Positions 5,874-8,928 of a stretch of 8,928 bases of DNA are shown here, in pieces. The notes beneath the pieces were generated by a model that was not told where the DNA came from, searched no databases, and was given only the letters and a program-made list of their open reading frames with translations. The stretch's first letter is position 1. Each line of letters starts with the position of its first letter. This stretch comes from Luminiphilus sp. (GTDB lineage Bacteria > Pseudomonadota > Gammaproteobacteria > Pseudomonadales > Halieaceae). The translations under genes and the position numbers were made by a program. Location: positions 1 through 8,928 of the forward strand of contig JAHEJH010000064.1 in assembly GCA_024638905.1 (NCBI GenBank), read 5' to 3'.

Positions 5874-6609
5874 TGCCCCCGTCTACCTCAAGCGCCACGC
5901 CGGTTACCCACTCGGCGCAAACCAGATATTCGACTCCTTCCGCTACTTCGGTGCCTGTGCCAATGCGCCCTAGCGCGTGCAAGCCTGCTACGGCGTCATA
6001 GCGGTCTTTGGCTTGCTCCGCTGTGAATAAGCCAGCGCGGAGGTTCAGCTCCGTCGAGACCGCGCCGGGCAGAATACAGCCGGTACGAATTTGTTTAGGC
6101 CCCAGCTCCGCTGCCATCACCTTCGTCAGACCCTCCAGCGCCGCCTTGGTGGTGGCGTAGGGCGAGGCGCCCGGAAACGCACGGCGCGTGTGGGTGGAGC
6201 CAATGAAAACGATCGCGCCTTGCGTTGATTCAAGGTGCGGTACTGCCATGCTCGACAGCATCATGGCTGAGACCACGTTGGTGTCGAATGCGTCCTTCAA
6301 GAAATCTTCGGTGTAGCCGTCAACGGGCTGTCGATACATGTTGGCGGCATTGTTGACCAGTGCGTCCAATTTTCCACCATGCTCAACCGAGGCGGCGAGC
6401 ATGGCCTCCCGGTCAGCCTGTGCAGTGACGTCGCCTTGAACAACGCGGCATCGCTCACCCAGCTCATTCTTGATCGTCTCGAGTTTTTCGAGGCGCCGTC
6501 CGCTGATCGTAACCATGGCGCCTTGGCCGCAGAAGCGTCGCGCGCAGTCCGCGCCGATGCCTGAGCCGCCACCGGTCACCAGAATCGACATGCCTTCCAG
6601 TTTTCTCAT
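5848..6609 (-). CDS. Short-chain dehydrogenase/reductase (classical SDR)
   Basis: 253 residues, the usual length for a classical SDR. The Rossmann cofactor motif is TGGGSGIG (12-19), D60-V61 contacts the adenine, and NNAA occupies 86-89. The catalytic tetrad is Asn111, Ser138 (in FIGSTH), Tyr151 and Lys155 (YATTK), all present. Gly37-Arg38 after the second strand suggests NADP(H) use, though NAD cannot be excluded. LPGAVSTEL after the active site and the C-terminal V-D-G-G end are typical. It should be a cytoplasmic alcohol/ketone oxidoreductase; the substrate cannot be read from sequence. The ATG has GGAG 8 bases upstream. It follows the LLM monooxygenase gene by 63 bp on the same strand and precedes the DUF3604 gene, so a three-gene operon is likely and the SDR may process the LLM product. 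Confidence 0.95.
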   Translation of the reverse strand: MRKLEGMSILVTGGGSGIGADCARRFCGQGAMVTISGRRLEKLETIKNELGERCRVVQGDVTAQADREAMLAASVEHGGKLDALVNNAANMYRQPVDGYTEDFLKDAFDTNVVSAMMLSSMAVPHLESTQGAIVFIGSTHTRRAFPGASPYATTKAALEGLTKVMAAELGPKQIRTGCILPGAVSTELNLRAGLFTAEQAKDRYDAVAGLHALGRIGTGTEVAEGVEYLVCAEWVTGVALEVDGGIGLGASHF

Positions 6610-6672
6610 CGTGTTATCTCCGCGGTTAACGTGGCTGGACTGGTCAATCTCTTGAGTCCTCTCGTGTCGCTG

Positions 6673-7785
6673 TCATTCGCGCAAACCCGCCTGCCGCATC
6701 ATGGGAAGGAGGGTATCCCGAAACTGGGTCAGGCCTTCCTCGTAGTTGACCCAGCTCAAGGTAATACCATCTAGCCCCGCATTGGAGAACGCCAGCATGC
6801 CATCGACGACTTGCTCGGGCGTACCGACTAGCGGGATCGCGCCATAGCCTGCGATCAAATTGGCGGCCATGGCTTCCCAACCATCACCCAGCGCGCTCTG
6901 CGAGTTGGGCACCAGCACGTCCAAAAGATTGCGAACACCTTCCCAGTCGCCGCGGTCGTAGACGTATTCGCGGACAAAGTCCTGCGCCTCCTGCTCGGTT
7001 TCTCTGCAGACAATGTAGGCTTGGCCAAAAATCTGCATGTCACGATTAAATCGCTCTTTTGCCAAGCGCCGGCCGTTAGCGGCGACGTCACCCGCGGTCG
7101 CCATGTCCTGTGCCACCACAAAGTTAAAGTCGGCATGCGCTGCGGCGAACTCTTGGCCCCTGGGGCTATTGCCCGCGCTCATCAGCGCCGGCCACGGTTT
7201 TTGCAGCGGTTTGGGTTCCGAGTAGCACCCGGGAGAGGTGAAGTGGGGCCCTGTATAGTCAAACTCGCCTTCGACGGTCCAGAGTTCCTTGCATAGCGAA
7301 ATCCAGTCATCGGCGACGTCATAGCGCACGTCGTGTTCTTTTTGCGGCACACCAAACATGGCGATTTCGCGCTCATTCCAGCCCGCAACGATGTTGAGTC
7401 CGAAGCGACCACCAGAGATGTGGTCAATCGTTGCCACCTCTTTGGCGGCGCGGACGGGGTGTACGGTGGGTACATGGAATGTCGCAAATACGCCGATTTC
7501 CTCCGTTTTGGCGGCTAAACCAGCAGCCCAGGTAAAGGTTTCAAAGTTGCGGTGGTTGAAATTCACCTTGCCGCCCATCCCTTTCCATCGGGCGACGGGA
7601 ATGACGGCTTCAATACCAGCCTGCTCCGCCAGCTGCGCAATTTTCACCGACTCAGCCCACTCAACCTTGAGCGTGTCCGTTCGCTCTGTCATCGAGCAGC
7701 CGCTACTGACGTTCAGCCCAAACACGCCGAGCTTGAGCTTGTGAGGACTGCGTTTCAGTGGGTGGGCTGGTGCGGTACCTGTCAT
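6673..7785 (-). CDS. LLM-class (luciferase-like) flavin-dependent monooxygenase, RutA/SfnG-like
   Basis: 370 residues with the TIM-barrel pattern of the bacterial luciferase-like family. Recognisable blocks are KLGVFGLNV at the first strand (18-26), a KGMGGK...NFETFTWAAGLAAKT block (68-94), IGVFATFHVPTVHP (97-110), the family signature ATIDHISGGRFGLNIVAGW (118-136), the ELW helix (167-169), SAGNSPRGQ (203-211) with the FMN phosphate region, and HADFNFVV (217-224). The layout follows pyrimidine oxygenase RutA and dimethylsulfone monooxygenase SfnG more closely than luciferase itself. Such enzymes use FMNH2 from a separate reductase plus O2 to oxygenate a small organic molecule. No flavin reductase gene is visible here, so the partner must lie elsewhere. 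The ATG has AAGG about 9 bases upstream. It is the first gene of the LLM-SDR-DUF3604 set. There are no Rut neighbours, so a rutA role is not supported. Confidence 0.93.
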   Translation of the reverse strand: MTGTAPAHPLKRSPHKLKLGVFGLNVSSGCSMTERTDTLKVEWAESVKIAQLAEQAGIEAVIPVARWKGMGGKVNFNHRNFETFTWAAGLAAKTEEIGVFATFHVPTVHPVRAAKEVATIDHISGGRFGLNIVAGWNEREIAMFGVPQKEHDVRYDVADDWISLCKELWTVEGEFDYTGPHFTSPGCYSEPKPLQKPWPALMSAGNSPRGQEFAAAHADFNFVVAQDMATAGDVAANGRRLAKERFNRDMQIFGQAYIVCRETEQEAQDFVREYVYDRGDWEGVRNLLDVLVPNSQSALGDGWEAMAANLIAGYGAIPLVGTPEQVVDGMLAFSNAGLDGITLSWVNYEEGLTQFRDTLLPMMRQAGLRE

Positions 7786-8038
7786 AGATGATCGCCTTGT
7801 GATTTCATTATTTTGAGGGCGCGCCCCGTCACGTCGATCCAGTGTGTCAGAGTCTGCCTGCCTTGCAAAGCGGACCCCAAACTCAGATTAATATGATAAA
7901 TAACAGAAGCTTGGGGGCGTTTCCTTAATTGCTTTCCGGGCTAACGATACTTTGCACAGCGGAGTGCGAGCGTGCCACGGGAAAACCAATCATGACGATG
8001 TCGCGTAACTACTCCAGTGCCAACATCCGGAGCGCGTC

Positions 8039-8389
8039 ATGGCCAAGTCCACATCAGGTGATCAGCTGAGCTCTCAGGGAGCTTGCAGCCGCAGCGAGTT
8101 TCAGGCCCAGCGTGCCAAGTTGGAGGCGTTGTTGCGGGACGCGGGCAGGGCGGCTTTACAAAGCGCCGATGTGCCTGCGGGCGAGCGGCGAACGGCCGAA
8201 ATGACGCTAGAGCGTGATATTGAGCATCGCTTGCAGCGGCTGATTTTGCGCGCCAAAGGCATGGTCTCGGAAGAAATGCTGGTCCAGCACCGACGTGAGA
8301 TCCCCGTAGATGAAATTCCTGACTATGCCGTCACTCACCTATTACTAGAGCTGGGCGAGCAAGAGCTCCGAAGCGGAGCCGATCAGTAG
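8039..8389 (+). CDS. Hypothetical 116-residue charged helical protein
   Basis: I do not recognise this protein. It has no signal peptide or membrane segment, so it should be cytoplasmic. It is rich in Arg, Glu, Gln and Leu and looks largely helical: a first helix about residues 18-45 (SEFQAQRAKLEALLRDAGRA region), a second about 49-73 (ERRTAEMTLERDIEHRLQRL region) and a C-terminal acidic helix (about 98-113, ending LGEQELRSG). The only cysteine is Cys16. Ribosome site GGAG lies 6 bases before the ATG. The coding pattern (G/C-rich third positions, clean helical heptad-like hydrophobics) supports a real gene. It lies 189 bp upstream of the antiporter start, same strand. No function can be assigned; a DNA- or protein-binding adaptor is possible but unproven. 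Confidence 0.75.
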   Translation: MAKSTSGDQLSSQGACSRSEFQAQRAKLEALLRDAGRAALQSADVPAGERRTAEMTLERDIEHRLQRLILRAKGMVSEEMLVQHRREIPVDEIPDYAVTHLLLELGEQELRSGADQ

Positions 8390-8466
8390 GGTCCAGGTAG
8401 CCTCACGCTCACGTCTGCTGTCATAGGGATATCTGAGCGGTCTTTACCCTAACGGTCGCTCCCGCC

Positions 8467-8485
8467 AGTGCTCGTGACGGGCACT
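8467..8485. repeat. Compact GC-rich hairpin upstream of the antiporter gene
   Basis: AGTGCTCG (8467-8474) pairs with CGGGCACT (8478-8485) around the loop TGA, giving 8 bp with one G-T wobble. It lies between the orphan gene and the antiporter gene. No T-tract follows on either strand, so it is not a standard intrinsic terminator. It could be an mRNA stabiliser, an attenuation-like element or a REP-like palindrome. Confidence 0.35.
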
Positions 8486-8577
8486 CCCACTGAAGGCGTT
8501 TACGCTGGCTTACCTCGTGGAATGTAGCGGCGGTCTCGCTTACCATCACCGACTAACGCTTTTTCACGGTCAGTACC

Positions 8578-8928
8578 ATGTACTTCGGACTCGCGTGCTT
8601 TGCTGCTCTGCTCTTCGTCTACAGCCTGATTTCCGAAAAAGTGGAGCGTTTGTCGTTGTCCGGCCCTATCGTGTTTGTCACGGTCGGCGTGGCGCTGGGT
8701 CCGCTGGGCCTAGAGTGGTTCAATCCTTCAGTTAATTTCGGCAATGGCAAATTGTTGATTGACCTGACGCTCGCGTTGTTTCTGTTTGTTGATGCCGCCA
8801 GTGCAAATCTGAGCGTGCTGCGAAAGAATTGGCGCATTCCCGGCAGAATGCTGCTTTTGGGTTTGCCCGTAACGATGGTGCTGGGCGCCATACTGGGCAT
8901 GATGTTATTCCCCGAGTTTTCCGTATAT
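8578..8928 (+). CDS. Cation/proton antiporter, CPA1 (NhaP-like) family, N-terminal part (3' partial)
   Basis: The first 117 codons of a gene that leaves the window at its right edge. The visible part is strongly hydrophobic with four likely membrane segments: residues about 2-18 (FGLACFAALLFVYSLI), 29-47 (GPIVFVTVGVALGPLGL), 58-75 (LLIDLTLALFLFVDA) and 92-112 (MLLLGLPVTMVLGAILGMML). The run SGPIVFVTVGVALGP, the helix followed by L-F-x-D-A and R-x-P-x-R-M/L before the next helix match the N-terminal half of sodium or potassium/proton antiporters. The conserved core Asp pair (ND motif) comes later and is not in view, so ion choice cannot be stated. An in-frame TAA at 8554 leaves this ATG as the only ATG start; its ribosome site is weak. 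It would sit in the inner membrane and help pH or salt balance. Confidence 0.85.
   Translation, partial: MYFGLACFAALLFVYSLISEKVERLSLSGPIVFVTVGVALGPLGLEWFNPSVNFGNGKLLIDLTLALFLFVDAASANLSVLRKNWRIPGRMLLLGLPVTMVLGAILGMMLFPEFSVY

Noticed and set aside
7808..7828. Palindrome GGGCGCGCCC upstream of the LLM gene
   Set aside because: A 10-bp self-complementary GC run with no loop and no U-tract; likely chance in GC-rich DNA. No convincing promoter could be placed around it for the LLM operon.
7890..7905. AT-rich stretch TTAATATGATAAATAA as an operator or promoter
   Set aside because: It contains TATGAT but no -35 at proper spacing on the + strand, and its dyad symmetry is poor (about half the positions).
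7992..8066. Short + strand ORF starting ATGACGATG just before the orphan gene
   Set aside because: About 24 codons, overlaps the orphan gene in another frame, no ribosome site and no protein-like features.

Overview
The window looks like chromosomal DNA of a free-living, moderately GC-rich gammaproteobacterium. The queF tail, the long-variable-arm tRNA-Ser and the set of secreted hypotheticals, DUF3604 lipoprotein and LLM flavin oxidoreductase fit a marine lineage such as the OM60/NOR5 (Halieaceae) group. That placement is inferred from gene content, not proven. I see no insertion sequence, integrase, CRISPR array, phage gene or clear sign of recent transfer.

Layout. (1) 1-324: the last 47 codons of queF (queuosine biosynthesis, + strand), then a stable-RNA promoter, tRNA-Ser(GGA) and a terminator hairpin that can serve both strands. 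(2) 368-3296, mostly - strand: three exported-protein genes. Read in transcription order from the right they are a previously uncalled 44-codon single-membrane-helix ORF with its own promoter, a serine beta-lactamase-like (NylB-type) hydrolase whose start overlaps the small ORF's stop, a lipocalin-like/DUF4488-like small secreted protein, and a secreted protein built from two tandem copies of one about 105-residue domain. (3) 3418-3780, + strand: a small secreted protein with six cysteines. (4) 3813-7785, - strand: a probable operon LLM monooxygenase -> short-chain dehydrogenase (SDR) -> DUF3604 lipoprotein. (5) 8039-8928, + strand: an orphan 116-residue charged protein and the start of a CPA1-type cation/proton antiporter that runs off the window.

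How the genes may work together. The LLM/SDR pair looks like a catabolic module: a reduced-flavin monooxygenase followed by an NAD(P)-dependent dehydrogenase acting on an unknown small organic compound. The DUF3604 lipoprotein, with PHP-like His/Asp clusters, may act on a related substrate in the envelope. The small membrane ORF and the serine hydrolase are almost certainly translationally coupled and may be a functional pair. The rest is ordinary housekeeping plus lineage-specific secreted proteins. I found no convincing large undescribed system. The most novel items are the coupled micro-ORF/hydrolase pair, the duplicated-domain secreted protein, the LLM-SDR-DUF3604 cluster and an odd acceptor-stem mismatch in the tRNA-Ser.
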